Positions 51,580 through 59,632 of a stretch of 64,000 bases of DNA are shown one piece after another. The stretch is from positions 186,001 to 250,000 of the forward strand of contig CAVTIX010000014.1 of NCBI GenBank assembly GCA_963734725.1. Reading direction: 5' to 3'. Every line of letters starts with the position of its first letter. The first letter of the stretch is position 1. Origin of the DNA: DASXKD01 sp963734725 (lineage in GTDB: Bacteria > Actinomycetota > Actinomycetes > Streptosporangiales > Streptosporangiaceae). Made by a program: the position numbers and the translations under genes. A model generated the notes under the pieces. It was not told where the DNA came from. It saw only the letters and a program-made list of their open reading frames with translations, and ran no database searches.

Positions 51580-52794
51580 TCACCCGGCACGCGTCGCGGC
51601 CGCAGCGGCCTGCTCGGCGTCATAGCCGTAGAGCCAGTCGTTGTGGCTGAGCGGGTCCTCGCCGACGAACGCCATGTCCCGGGCCACCTGCTCCGGCCCG
51701 TCGGGGAGATGATGATGGGCGATCCGACCCCGGCTGGCCTCCTGCACCCGGGTGGCCCGCGGCAACCTCACCCGTTCGTACCGCGCCAGCGCCGCGGGCG
51801 GCGCCCATGGCCCAGTGGCAAGGCAGATGGCCAGAGCTGCCGCGTCCTCGAGCGCCTGTCCCGCGCCCTGGGCGTAGAACGGCAGCATCGGGTGCGCGGC
51901 GTCGCCCAGCAGGGCGATCCTGCCGTTCACCCACCGCGGCAGCGGCGCGCGGTCCAGCACGGACCAGCGCCCGACGCGCTCGGCCGCCGCGATCAGCTTG
52001 CCGAGCCGCGGATCCCAGCCCGCGAACTCGGCGGCCAGATCCGTGACCCGGCCCACCGCCGACCAGGACTCCACCTCGCCCGCGCGGGCCGGGCTGAACG
52101 CCACGATATTCACCAGCCGCCCGCCGCTGACCGGATAGTGCACCAGGTGATGGCGGTAGCCGAGCCACAGCGTTTGCACCGGCCGCCGCGCGAACGCCGG
52201 GGCGGCCGCGGCCGGGACCAGCGACCGCCACGCGCACAAGCCGGACTCGCGCGGTGGGCTCGCCGTCGTGACGTGGTCCCGCAGCACAGAGTGGATCCCG
52301 TCGGCCGCCACCACCACGTCCGCCCGGGCCGGGCGCCCGGAACTGAACGTCAGCGTGACCCCATCGGCGTCCTGCGTCACGCCCGTGCAGCGGCGGCCGA
52401 GCTTGACCCCCTCGTCGGGGATCGCCGAACGCAGCACCGCCAGCAGGTCGGCCCGGTGCATCGTCCAGGTGTGCTCCCCGTACCTGCGAGCGCACGCTTT
52501 CCCGAGTTGCTGCGCAAACAGCACCGAGCCGTCGGCCCAGCGCCGGAACTCCCAGCCGGTCTCCAGCACGACCCCGGCGCGTTCCAGCCCGAACTCCGAT
52601 GGCAGCCGCCGGAGCAGCCGGGCCGCGTTCGGCGCCACCACCAGGCCCGCTCCCACCTCGCCGAGCGCGGATGCCTGTTCGTAGATGGTCGCGGCCAGCC
52701 CGGCGCGGCGCAAGAACGCCGCGGCAGCCAGCCCGCCGATGCCACCGCCGACCACCGCGATGCGGTCGCGGCGCCACCGCGGGCCGGCCATCAT
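51580..52794 (-). CDS. FAD-dependent aromatic monooxygenase
   Basis: 404 residues. RIAVVGGGIGGLAAAAFLRRAG (dinucleotide motif), RADVVVAADGIHSVLRD (DG motif) and GDAAHPMLPFYAQGAGQALEDAAAL (FAD ribityl site): group A flavin hydroxylase of the salicylate/3-hydroxybenzoate type. ATG at 52794 preferred with GGGGAG; a GTG at 52797 and an ATG at 52791 are close by. Upstream on the same strand is a SnoaL-like gene (28 bp), so both probably act on one substrate. Confidence 0.9.
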   Translation of the reverse strand: MMAGPRWRRDRIAVVGGGIGGLAAAAFLRRAGLAATIYEQASALGEVGAGLVVAPNAARLLRRLPSEFGLERAGVVLETGWEFRRWADGSVLFAQQLGKACARRYGEHTWTMHRADLLAVLRSAIPDEGVKLGRRCTGVTQDADGVTLTFSSGRPARADVVVAADGIHSVLRDHVTTASPPRESGLCAWRSLVPAAAAPAFARRPVQTLWLGYRHHLVHYPVSGGRLVNIVAFSPARAGEVESWSAVGRVTDLAAEFAGWDPRLGKLIAAAERVGRWSVLDRAPLPRWVNGRIALLGDAAHPMLPFYAQGAGQALEDAAALAICLATGPWAPPAALARYERVRLPRATRVQEASRGRIAHHHLPDGPEQVARDMAFVGEDPLSHNDWLYGYDAEQAAAAATRAG

Positions 52795-52822
52795 CACACT
52801 GCTCCCCGGCGCCGGTGCAAGA

Positions 52823-53455
52823 TCAGCGTGGCTCTCCCGGGGCGGGGGCGCCATCCAGCCACCCGGCGCCCTCATCGTAAAGCCGCGTGACGGCCTCGCC
52901 GGTCAGCCCTGGCAGCCCGGTCTTCACCGTGAACCCGGCCTTGGTTTGGAGGTAGCCCAGGTGCCGGTAGCCGACCGGGAACCGGGCGAGCAACACGGGA
53001 TCAAGGCTGAGGGCGCCTGCGGGGTCCACGACGTCGAGGCGGTCCTTCTCATAGATGGGCTGGCGGCGAACGATCTTCCACTGCCCCTCGTGCCTGGCGC
53101 AGAAGTCGTAGAAGCGGCCCGTGCACACGACGTCGACCGCGACGCCGTCGATCTCGGCCCGCTGGTTGATCGTCATCTTGGTCTGCGCGATCGCCCGGTC
53201 CCCGGCCACGTCGGCCGTGTGACCGCCGAGGAAGTGCAGGATGCTGACGCCGGCTTCGAACCCCTGGCGGCTGGCCGCGATGAAGTCCCGCGCGGGCCCC
53301 TGGAACCAGGTGGCGGTCATCCAGCCCTCGGTGGGATGCCACACCGTGGCGAACCGGTCCCAGTCCCCGGCGTCACGCCACAGCGCCCAGTTTTCCACAA
53401 GCTCGCGGATGGCGAACCTGTCCGCATCGGCTGTTGGCTGCACGGGGGCTCCCAT
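52823..53455 (-). CDS. SnoaL-like/NTF2-fold protein
   Basis: 210 residues. FAIRELVENWALWRDAGDWDRFATVWHPTEGWMTATWFQGPARDFI: the ring-hydroxylating dioxygenase beta-subunit/SnoaL-like cone fold. TKMTINQRAEIDGVAVDVVCTGRFYDFCARHEGQWKIVRRQPIYEKDRL continues it. The C-terminus extends beyond the family with a domain of 60 residues (AGALSLDPVLLARFPVGYRHLGYLQ). ATG start without a clear site. First gene of a pair with the FAD monooxygenase. Confidence 0.85.
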   Translation of the reverse strand: MGAPVQPTADADRFAIRELVENWALWRDAGDWDRFATVWHPTEGWMTATWFQGPARDFIAASRQGFEAGVSILHFLGGHTADVAGDRAIAQTKMTINQRAEIDGVAVDVVCTGRFYDFCARHEGQWKIVRRQPIYEKDRLDVVDPAGALSLDPVLLARFPVGYRHLGYLQTKAGFTVKTGLPGLTGEAVTRLYDEGAGWLDGAPAPGEPR

Positions 53456-53869
53456 GGTGGTCGAGACCGTGACTTATGGCCATACAGCATGCCATCGTCG
53501 GCCGGGCACGATCGAGTGCTGGTTAACCCGCCCGCGGCACCCGGGCGGGTTAACCAGGAGCTCGGGACGAACGCCGGAGATTCTGCGGGCTGCTGCCAGA
53601 ACTTCCCAGGGAACGGGGCGAAGATCCCGTTGCTCAGGGTGTCCGCCATCGTGAGGATCTCGTTTTCGACGACGTCAAAATCCTTCATGCTGCGCGTGTA
53701 CTTGCCGCTGAGACGTGATCCGTGACGACGCCAGTGGCGCGCGCTCCTACCTGCTGCATTGCGAGCGCTCGTCGGGCCGGTACTTGTTTGACGCGCTGGT
53801 GCCGGCCGGCCACGATTTCGGCATCGAGATCGACGGCTTCCGGATCCCGGGAATCTGAAGGGCGGGTCC
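53456..53869. other. 414-bp stretch with possible remnants
   Basis: Minus strand about 53550-53690: MKDFDVVENEILTMADTLSN then GIFAPFPGKFWQQ looks like a real protein piece but has no partner domain. Plus strand about 53720-53858: SYLLHCERSSGRYLFDALVP then AGHDFGIEIDGFRIPGI and stop recalls an aminomethyltransferase-like end that could once have preceded the oxidase. Both are weak guesses. Confidence 0.35.
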
Positions 53870-55204
53870 ATGGTCCCCACGCACAGTCGGTACGTGATCA
53901 TCGGCGCAGGCATCCACGGGCTCTCCACGGCCTGGCATCTCGGCCGGGAACTGAGGGCCCGCGGGCTCGGCGGGGGTGCGGACATCCTGGTCCTCGACAA
54001 GCGCGCAGTCGGCGCGGGTGCGTCCGGCATCGCGTGCGGGACCGTCCGCAACAACTACTTCCAGCCCGCGATGCGCGAGCTGATGGCACATTCGGTGTCG
54101 GTGTGGGAGTCCGACCCGGACGCGTTCTCCTATCACCCGGTCGGCTTCCTGCAGATCGCGCCGGAGGTGATGTCCGAGGACGTCGCGAAGATCTTCGCCG
54201 AGCAGCGGGCGATTGGCTACCCGTCAGTGCTGATTGAGGGGGAACGCGACTGTAACCGGTACCTGCTCGACATGTTCGCCGACTGGCAGGCGCCACGGAT
54301 CACCACGGTGCTGCACGAGAAGAAGGGCGGGTACGCGAACAACATCCGCGCGGTTCGCGGCCTGGCGGCGAAGGCGGCGGCCGAGGGCGCCCGGATCGCC
54401 ACTGGGGTCCGCGTCACCGGGATCCGGCTGGATGGCGGCGCCGTGACTGCGGTGGAAACCGACCAGGGCACGATCACCTGCGATCACCTCGTGGTCGCCG
54501 TCGGGCCATGGATCCGCGACGTGTGGGCATGGCTGGGCCTGCCGGAAATGATCACGGTGGCAGGACCGGATGGCGCCAGCGAGGCGGACCGGCCGATGTG
54601 GACCTACTGGGCATTGCAGGAGGGCACGCTCGGGATCGAGCCGACGGAGTTCACCGACAACCGCGGCGACTTCCCGCCCGTCACCCACGTGGACTCCGCC
54701 GAGCCGCTCATCGACGACATCACCGGTGACCTCATCACGGACAAGCTGTGGGGCATCTATTACAAGCCCGACTTCAACTTCGCCGGGCTCCAGGGCGGCG
54801 CCGCCCCGAATGTCGTCGACAAGCCCGCCGGCGCCGTCGCCATCGACCCGTACGGCCCGGAGAGCCCTGAGTACACAGTGACCGACGACTTCGTCCGCAT
54901 GTGGACCTCGGGGCTGGCGCACTGCCACGAGAGGTTCCAAGGCAAGCGGCCCCTGTACAAGCACGAGCGCAGCGGCGGCATCGGCGCGTTCACGCCGGAC
55001 AGCTTCCCGGTCCTCGACGTGTTCCGGCAGAACGCCTACGTGGTAGCCGACTCCAACCACGGGTTCAAGATGATCGGTGTCGGCGCCCTGGTGGCGAAGG
55101 AACTCCTCGGCGAGCAGCAAGCGCTGCTCGAACCGTTCCGGTTCGGTCGTTACCGCACCGGGGAGTTGCATCCGGTGAGCAACTCCCCGTTCCCCTGGAG
55201 TTGA
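53870..55204 (+). CDS. FAD-dependent oxidoreductase (sarcosine-oxidase beta-like)
   Basis: 444 residues. YVIIGAGIHGLSTAWHLGREL (FAD site), GAGASGIACGTVRNNYFQPAM, VVAVGPWIRDVWAWLGLP and the C-terminal GSSxxGFK-like NHGFKMIGVGALVAKELL. DAO superfamily, probably oxidising a secondary or tertiary amine. ATG after GGGCGGGTCC. It ends 131 bp before the repeat-peptide gene and may be in the same transcription unit. Confidence 0.88.
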   Translation: MVPTHSRYVIIGAGIHGLSTAWHLGRELRARGLGGGADILVLDKRAVGAGASGIACGTVRNNYFQPAMRELMAHSVSVWESDPDAFSYHPVGFLQIAPEVMSEDVAKIFAEQRAIGYPSVLIEGERDCNRYLLDMFADWQAPRITTVLHEKKGGYANNIRAVRGLAAKAAAEGARIATGVRVTGIRLDGGAVTAVETDQGTITCDHLVVAVGPWIRDVWAWLGLPEMITVAGPDGASEADRPMWTYWALQEGTLGIEPTEFTDNRGDFPPVTHVDSAEPLIDDITGDLITDKLWGIYYKPDFNFAGLQGGAAPNVVDKPAGAVAIDPYGPESPEYTVTDDFVRMWTSGLAHCHERFQGKRPLYKHERSGGIGAFTPDSFPVLDVFRQNAYVVADSNHGFKMIGVGALVAKELLGEQQALLEPFRFGRYRTGELHPVSNSPFPWS

Positions 55205-55335
55205 CCCATCGCCGGGCGGACCTCTGGCGGGCCGCCCGGGCGCCCCATCCGGCGCTCGGCGCCGTAGGCCTGCCATTGGTGCGTCACTAGACTCAGGCAT
55301 GTGCTGAATAGGGCATTTGCCGCGAGGAGGCTGAC

Positions 55336-55506
55336 ATGACAACAAGCCCGGCGGGCGAGGGTCCTGACACTATGGGCGGCCCCGAGCCGGATGAGGAGGG
55401 CACCGACCTGATGGGCGGCCCGCGGCCCGGGACCGACGAGATGGGCGGCCCCGAGCCGGACGAGGAAGGCACCGACCTGATGGGCGGCCCGCGGCCCGGG
55501 ACATAA
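55336..55506 (+). CDS. 56-residue tandem-repeat peptide
   Basis: ATG with a strong GAGGAGG at 6-bp spacing. After a 12-residue leader (MTTSPAGEGPDT) come four MGGP units in two nearly identical long repeats: MGGPEPDEEGTDL, MGGPRPGTDE, MGGPEPDEEGTDL, MGGPRPGT, then TAA. No Cys, no membrane segment, strongly acidic. A hairpin overlaps the stop. The repeat is also visible in DNA (about 69-bp unit). Precursor of a modified peptide or a metal-binding repeat protein are both possible; I do not recognise the family. Confidence 0.7.
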   Translation: MTTSPAGEGPDTMGGPEPDEEGTDLMGGPRPGTDEMGGPEPDEEGTDLMGGPRPGT

Positions 55507-55524
55507 GACCCTGGCAGGGGTCTT
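55505..55524 (+). terminator. Hairpin overlapping the repeat-peptide stop codon
   Basis: AAGACCC TGGCAG GGGTCTT: perfect 7-bp stem with a 6-base loop, beginning in the TAA stop. Only a short T run follows, but its place supports the peptide gene as a unit with its own 3' end. Confidence 0.65.
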
Positions 55525-55685
55525 GCCGGGCTGGACAACTGCAGGCTCCGGTCCCGGTCCGCGTCGCCTGCTGCCCGCTGACGCCACGCTTATCCGGGAT
55601 TTATGCCCTTGCGGCTGGGCCTCTCTGAGGTGGGGTACAAGCGCGCTGGCCGGCGGCACGACTACCGCCCCGCGTGTGAGGTGTA

Positions 55686-56507
55686 ATGGCTGGTATGGCA
55701 GACCTCGTGAAAGTGGAGCTCGGCGCGGTCCAGGAGACGCTGTTCATCCCGCTGGCCGCCAGGGCGCGCGAGACACGCAGAAGGCGGCCGGTGCTCCGCG
55801 ACCCGAGGGCGGCCGAGATCCTCGCATTGGTTGACTTCGACACGAAGAAGTACGGCCGCGGCTGGGGCGGTGGCGTCACCGTCCTGCGCACCGCGATTTT
55901 CGATTGCTGGGTTAGCGACTTCCTCGCGGAGCATCCGGGCGGGACAGTCGTGGAGATCGGCACCGGGCTGAATAGCAGGTTTGACCGGGTCGGTGATGGT
56001 CAGGTGCACTGGATCGATCTGGACCTGCCAGACACGATCGAGCTGCGGCGCAGGTTCTTCGCCGATTCTGGCCGCCGCCGGATGGTGGCCGCTTCGGTGC
56101 TGGACCAGGACTGGCTGCCTGCGGTCCGGGATAGCCCGGGGCCTTACTTCTTCGTGGCCGAGGGCGTGCTTGCCTACCTGGAACAAGCGCCGCAGGTCAT
56201 CGCCCGCATCGCCGGGAGTTTTCCCGGCGCGCTGATCGCTTTCGACACCTACAGCCAGCGGACGCTCGAGCAGCAGCACAAGATGGCCGCCAGGAAGAAC
56301 ATGGATGCGCGGTGGGCATGGTCGTGCGACGACCCGCGCACGCTGGAATCCTTCGGCCTTGAGGTCGTGCAGCAGGCTGCCGTCACCCGGCCGCCACCGG
56401 AACTGCGCAGTCGGCTGCCGCGTCTGTACCGGTACGCGCTGCCGCTGGCCAACCGGATCATGGGTGACCTGGCCACCGTTACACTCTTCCGGGCCAGCCC
56501 ACGCTAG
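55686..56507 (+). CDS. TcmP/LCM-type SAM-dependent methyltransferase
   Basis: 273 residues. VQETLFIPLAARARETRRRRPVLRDPRAAEILA (family N-terminus), GGTVVEIGTGLNSRFDRVG (SAM motif I: ExGxGxxSR), WIDLDLPDTIELRR and FFVAEGVLAYLEQ. Related to leucine carboxyl methyltransferases and the polyketide O-methyltransferase TcmP. Likely O-methylates a carboxyl or phenol. Same direction, 180 bp after the repeat-peptide stop. Confidence 0.9.
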   Translation: MAGMADLVKVELGAVQETLFIPLAARARETRRRRPVLRDPRAAEILALVDFDTKKYGRGWGGGVTVLRTAIFDCWVSDFLAEHPGGTVVEIGTGLNSRFDRVGDGQVHWIDLDLPDTIELRRRFFADSGRRRMVAASVLDQDWLPAVRDSPGPYFFVAEGVLAYLEQAPQVIARIAGSFPGALIAFDTYSQRTLEQQHKMAARKNMDARWAWSCDDPRTLESFGLEVVQQAAVTRPPPELRSRLPRLYRYALPLANRIMGDLATVTLFRASPR

Positions 56508-56619
56508 CGACCATCCCGCCGCTTCTGGCCGCGTTCCGCTTCCCGCGGCAGCCGCCAGGACGCCGACGTTCCGGTTGCCGGCCACCAGGGCAGGCGCAGT
56601 CGTAGGGAGGCGACCTGCC

Positions 56620-57363
56620 GTGACCTACCTGGCCGTGTCCGCGTTGAGCCACATCGGCGCGGTGCGTGACCACCACGAGGACAGCCTGGCGGTGGGGCCG
56701 TGGACGCTGTGCGCCACCGTCACCGAAAGCCCGCAGACGCTGGTGTTTCCGCTTGGCAATCCGCTCATCGTCGCGGTTGCCGACGGGCTCGGCGGCCATG
56801 CGGGGGGCGAGGTGGCCAGCGCCTTGGTGGCCCGCCAGCTCGCGCAGCTCGGGCCCTTGCTCGACAGCGAGGACAGGCTCCGTGAGGCGCTGGATGCCTG
56901 CAACCGTGACGTATATGCGGTGGCCGCGCGCGACCCGGCGCTGACCGCGATGGGCACCACCGTTGCGGGCGTTGTCGTCACCGCGGATCGCCTGCTGGCG
57001 TTCAACGTGGGCGACAGCAGGGTATATGCGGCCGGCCCGGCGGGCGTGCGCCAGCTGAGCACCGACGACCGGCTGGGCGATGACGACCTGCGGACCGGCA
57101 TCGTCACCCAGGCGCTCGGCGGCAGTGGCGAGCTAGCGGCCATAGATCCTCACCTGATCACCTCGCCCCTCTCCGCAGACACCAGCTACCTCATCTGCAC
57201 CGACGGCCTGACCGATCCGCTGCCAGCTGGCCTCCTCGAGGAGGTGCTCGGCCAGCACGAGGATGGCCGGGTCGTGTTCGAGCTGTGGAAGGCGGCGGTC
57301 GAGGCCGGTGGCCCCGACAACATCACCATCGCGTATGTGCGCGCGAAGATTGACCCGGCCTGA
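56620..57363 (+). CDS. PP2C-type Ser/Thr protein phosphatase
   Basis: 247 residues. GAVRDHHEDSLAVG (metal Asp/Glu; RDxNEDS form), VAVADGLGGHAGGEVAS, MGTTVAGVVV, LLAFNVGDSRVYA, LICTDGLTDPLP and GGPDNITIAYVRA: all PP2C motifs, in order. The usual N of RDxNED is H here. GTG with GGGAGG. Lies 112 bp after the methyltransferase gene; no kinase is nearby. Confidence 0.92.
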   Translation: MTYLAVSALSHIGAVRDHHEDSLAVGPWTLCATVTESPQTLVFPLGNPLIVAVADGLGGHAGGEVASALVARQLAQLGPLLDSEDRLREALDACNRDVYAVAARDPALTAMGTTVAGVVVTADRLLAFNVGDSRVYAAGPAGVRQLSTDDRLGDDDLRTGIVTQALGGSGELAAIDPHLITSPLSADTSYLICTDGLTDPLPAGLLEEVLGQHEDGRVVFELWKAAVEAGGPDNITIAYVRAKIDPA

Positions 57364-57366
57364 CAA

Positions 57367-57906
57367 TTAGCTGGTGCGGGTGACGTGGGCAGCGACGATC
57401 TTCCCGCCGCGGACGGTGTCGGTCCCGGTGTAGTACTGCGTCGCGCCGGTGCAGTTGTCGGCGACCGTCAGGTGGAAGCTGACCTGGTGACCGGATCGGC
57501 GCAGCTTGGCGGGCCGCTCGGCGCCGGTGCAGGCGTACCCGGCGACGAACTGCGCATAGCTCTGGCCGGTGCCCAGGGCCGGGCTGATCAGCGCCCAGGC
57601 CCGGGCGTAGCGGCGGGCGTTGATGTCGCGGTAGTAGGCGGCGACCACGGCCCACGGGCCGGTGCGCCGGTGACGGGCGGTATGACGGGAGGCGGGTGAG
57701 GCCCGCGGCGCGCCGCTGGCCGGGTGGGTGCTGGCCGGGCCTGGAGTGGCCGGGGTCCGGGCCGCGGCGCCGGCCGATGGGTGGGCTGCGATGCTGGCCG
57801 GCGGGCTGGCCGGCGCGGGCGGGGCCGCGCGGGCGACCAGCAGCCCGGCCGCGCCGAGGATGGCCGGGATGAGGACCACCGCCAGCGGCCAGCGCAGTCG
57901 TTTCAT
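57367..57906 (-). CDS. Secreted protein with NTF2-like fold
   Basis: 179 residues. Signal peptide MKRLRWPLAVVLIPAILGAAGLLVA, a Pro/Ala/Ser/Thr linker (about 30-80), then AVVAAYYRDINARRYARAWALISPALGTGQSYAQFVAGYACTG: the family of secreted SnoaL-like/stress domains with two Cys. A GTG two codons upstream is possible. Converges on the phosphatase gene, whose stop is 3 bp away. Confidence 0.75.
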   Translation of the reverse strand: MKRLRWPLAVVLIPAILGAAGLLVARAAPPAPASPPASIAAHPSAGAAARTPATPGPASTHPASGAPRASPASRHTARHRRTGPWAVVAAYYRDINARRYARAWALISPALGTGQSYAQFVAGYACTGAERPAKLRRSGHQVSFHLTVADNCTGATQYYTGTDTVRGGKIVAAHVTRTS

Positions 57907-58315
57907 GATCACCTGCCCGGTGGCTTGGGCCCGGGTCCCGGTGACGCCCGCAGCCCATTAGGAGTTCTACCCACGCCAGCACCGCCCGCGCCGAAATGGC
58001 ACGATCTGCGCTTGTGCCCAGATCTGCAGCTGTTTGCGGGGCGGCTGGGTGGTGGGCGGTCCTGACCGGGAGCCCGATTACCGGATGGTCAGGTGGAGTT
58101 GGCTACGGGCGGCACGGAGCGCCGCTGCGGTGTCCTGAGATGTGGCGGCTTCAGCGAGGATGAATCCGAGGCGCCGGCGCCTTCGGGCTGTCATGCCGTT
58201 GGATCACAGCACTCAACGCGCCGGCGGGACTCGCTGATGGCACAGTCACCGATGCGCGGTGTCTGGTCGCCGCCGGCGCGCGGCGGCGACCGTCGGCGCG
58301 GTTTCCCGCCGGGGT
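57907..58315. other. 409-bp stretch without a supported gene
   Basis: A 37-codon minus frame (MTARRRRRLGFILAEAATSQ...) with a stop near 58080 could be a remnant. Otherwise no support. The upstream region of the secreted-protein gene lies at its left end. Confidence 0.4.
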
Positions 58316-58732
58316 CTATGCGTTGTGCCGGTGGTGGCGGTGCGGCCGGCTTATGGCGAAAATCCCGCCCAGGCAGGCCAGCAGCCAGAACACCATGACA
58401 ACCTGGAGGACTCCGAAGAAAAGCCAGTGCCCGCCGGGGAGCAGCAGTGCTAGTAGCACGAGCAGCAGCGGCAGCAATCGCGGGCCGCGGCGGCGTACCA
58501 CCCATGGTGGCCCAGGCGGGTAGGGCCGCTGGGTTGCCTTCGGCGCTGCGGGCGCGGGCTCGGGCAGGTCGGTCATGAGCTGGCGCAGCTCGCCATGGGT
58601 CTTTGCCTTCAGCGCCGCCGAAACCCGCTCGTCCAGCTCGTCAGGGCTCAGCCGGCCAGCTGCGAAATGCTCGCGCAGCCGGGCGGTGATGTGGTCCCGG
58701 TCAGCGTCGGAGGCGCGGATGCGCTCGTCCAT
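58316..58732 (-). CDS. DUF1707 (SHOCT-like) membrane protein
   Basis: 138 residues. The DUF1707 start IRASDADRDHITARLREHFAAGRLSPDELDERVSAALKAKTHGELRQLMTDLP, Pro-rich linker, then two hydrophobic segments (LLPLLLVLLALLL and LQVVMVFWLLACLGGIFAI) and a His tail. ATG at 58732 with GAGG; a GTG at 58744 overlaps the PadR stop. Co-transcribed behind PadR. Confidence 0.88.
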   Translation of the reverse strand: MDERIRASDADRDHITARLREHFAAGRLSPDELDERVSAALKAKTHGELRQLMTDLPEPAPAAPKATQRPYPPGPPWVVRRRGPRLLPLLLVLLALLLPGGHWLFFGVLQVVMVFWLLACLGGIFAISRPHRHHRHNA

Positions 58733-58740
58733 TGCAGTCC

Positions 58741-59466
58741 TCACTTCTGCTCTTGGTCTTGCTCACTGCCCTCGCCATTGGCCAGGATCTGGTACATCTC
58801 GCGCCTGGTCTGTTCCAGCAGCGCTTCGGCAGCGCGTATCTGCCCGGGCGTGCCGGCGTGAGCCATCTGCACGATGCTCCCGGCCAGTTGCGCGGCCTGG
58901 GCGAACAGGCCTGGCATCTCGTCGGCGTCGTCTGCCGCCATCGACTCCCACGCTGCGCGTGCCGCGTCCGGGTTCTCCTCGATATGACGCCGGCCGGCTT
59001 CGGTCAGGCTGAACGTGCGCCGGCCACTGGACTCTTCAGCCTCCACCAATCCCTCGTCGGCAAGCTGCTGCAGGGCGGGGTAGACGGCGCCCGGGCTGGG
59101 CCGCCAGGCGCCGCCGCTGCGCTCCTCGATCTCGGACATGATCTGGTACCCGTTGCGCGGGCCCTCGCGCAGCAAGGCCAAGATCGCGGCGCGGACATCG
59201 CCGCGGCTGGCCTTCGGCCCGCGCGCAAATCCGGGCGGCCCCGGCCACCAGCCGCGCCACGGCCCGCCGGGACCGCCGGGCCACTCCCCGAAACCGCCCG
59301 GCCGGCTTTGGCGCCGGCCCCACGGGCCGCCCTGCCAGCCCGGGCCAGGCGCGCCCGCCAGCATGCGCAGGGCGTCCCGGAGGTGACCGGCAACGGCATG
59401 GGCACACTCGGCGGCATCGGCGAGCCAGGTGTCGAACTCTCCGGCCGGCGAACCTGCTGCACGCAT
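58741..59466 (-). CDS. PadR-type regulator with Gly/Pro-rich N-terminus
   Basis: 241 residues. About 85 residues of Gly/Trp/Arg-rich sequence with an N-terminal helix, then the PadR winged helix RGDVRAAILALLREGPRNGYQIMSEIEERSGGAWRPSPGAVYPALQQLADEGLVEAEESSGRRTFSLTEAGRRHI and a C-terminal dimer helix. Operator palindrome just upstream. Operon with the DUF1707 gene, probably controlling itself. Confidence 0.9.
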   Translation of the reverse strand: MRAAGSPAGEFDTWLADAAECAHAVAGHLRDALRMLAGAPGPGWQGGPWGRRQSRPGGFGEWPGGPGGPWRGWWPGPPGFARGPKASRGDVRAAILALLREGPRNGYQIMSEIEERSGGAWRPSPGAVYPALQQLADEGLVEAEESSGRRTFSLTEAGRRHIEENPDAARAAWESMAADDADEMPGLFAQAAQLAGSIVQMAHAGTPGQIRAAEALLEQTRREMYQILANGEGSEQDQEQK

Positions 59467-59492
59467 CTCTTACCCCAGTAGAACCACTCGCG

Positions 59493-59520
59493 ATACGATC
59501 ACGATATATCGCCATCGTAT
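59493..59520. promoter_or_regulatory. PadR operator candidate upstream of the first PadR gene
   Basis: 28-bp dyad: outer arms ATACGAT (59493-59499) and ATCGTAT (59514-59520), inner perfect palindrome CGATATATCG, same centre. It lies 27 bp upstream of the PadR start, where the promoter should be. Confidence 0.75.
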
Positions 59521-59632
59521 GCGGCAGACCTCCCGACGGCAACTGCGCACAGGCATTGGGGGCTGTGAGTCGTTGCCGGGCCGAGACAGGCCGGTGCCAG
59601 CTGACCGGCGGCGATCCGCCCTAACTGGTCCG

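Noticed and set aside
55293..55538. An 81-codon minus frame with Ser/Gly/Pro repeats opposite the MGGP peptide
   Set aside because: It is the reverse reading of the peptide's tandem repeat. The plus strand has the ribosome site and the stop-hairpin.
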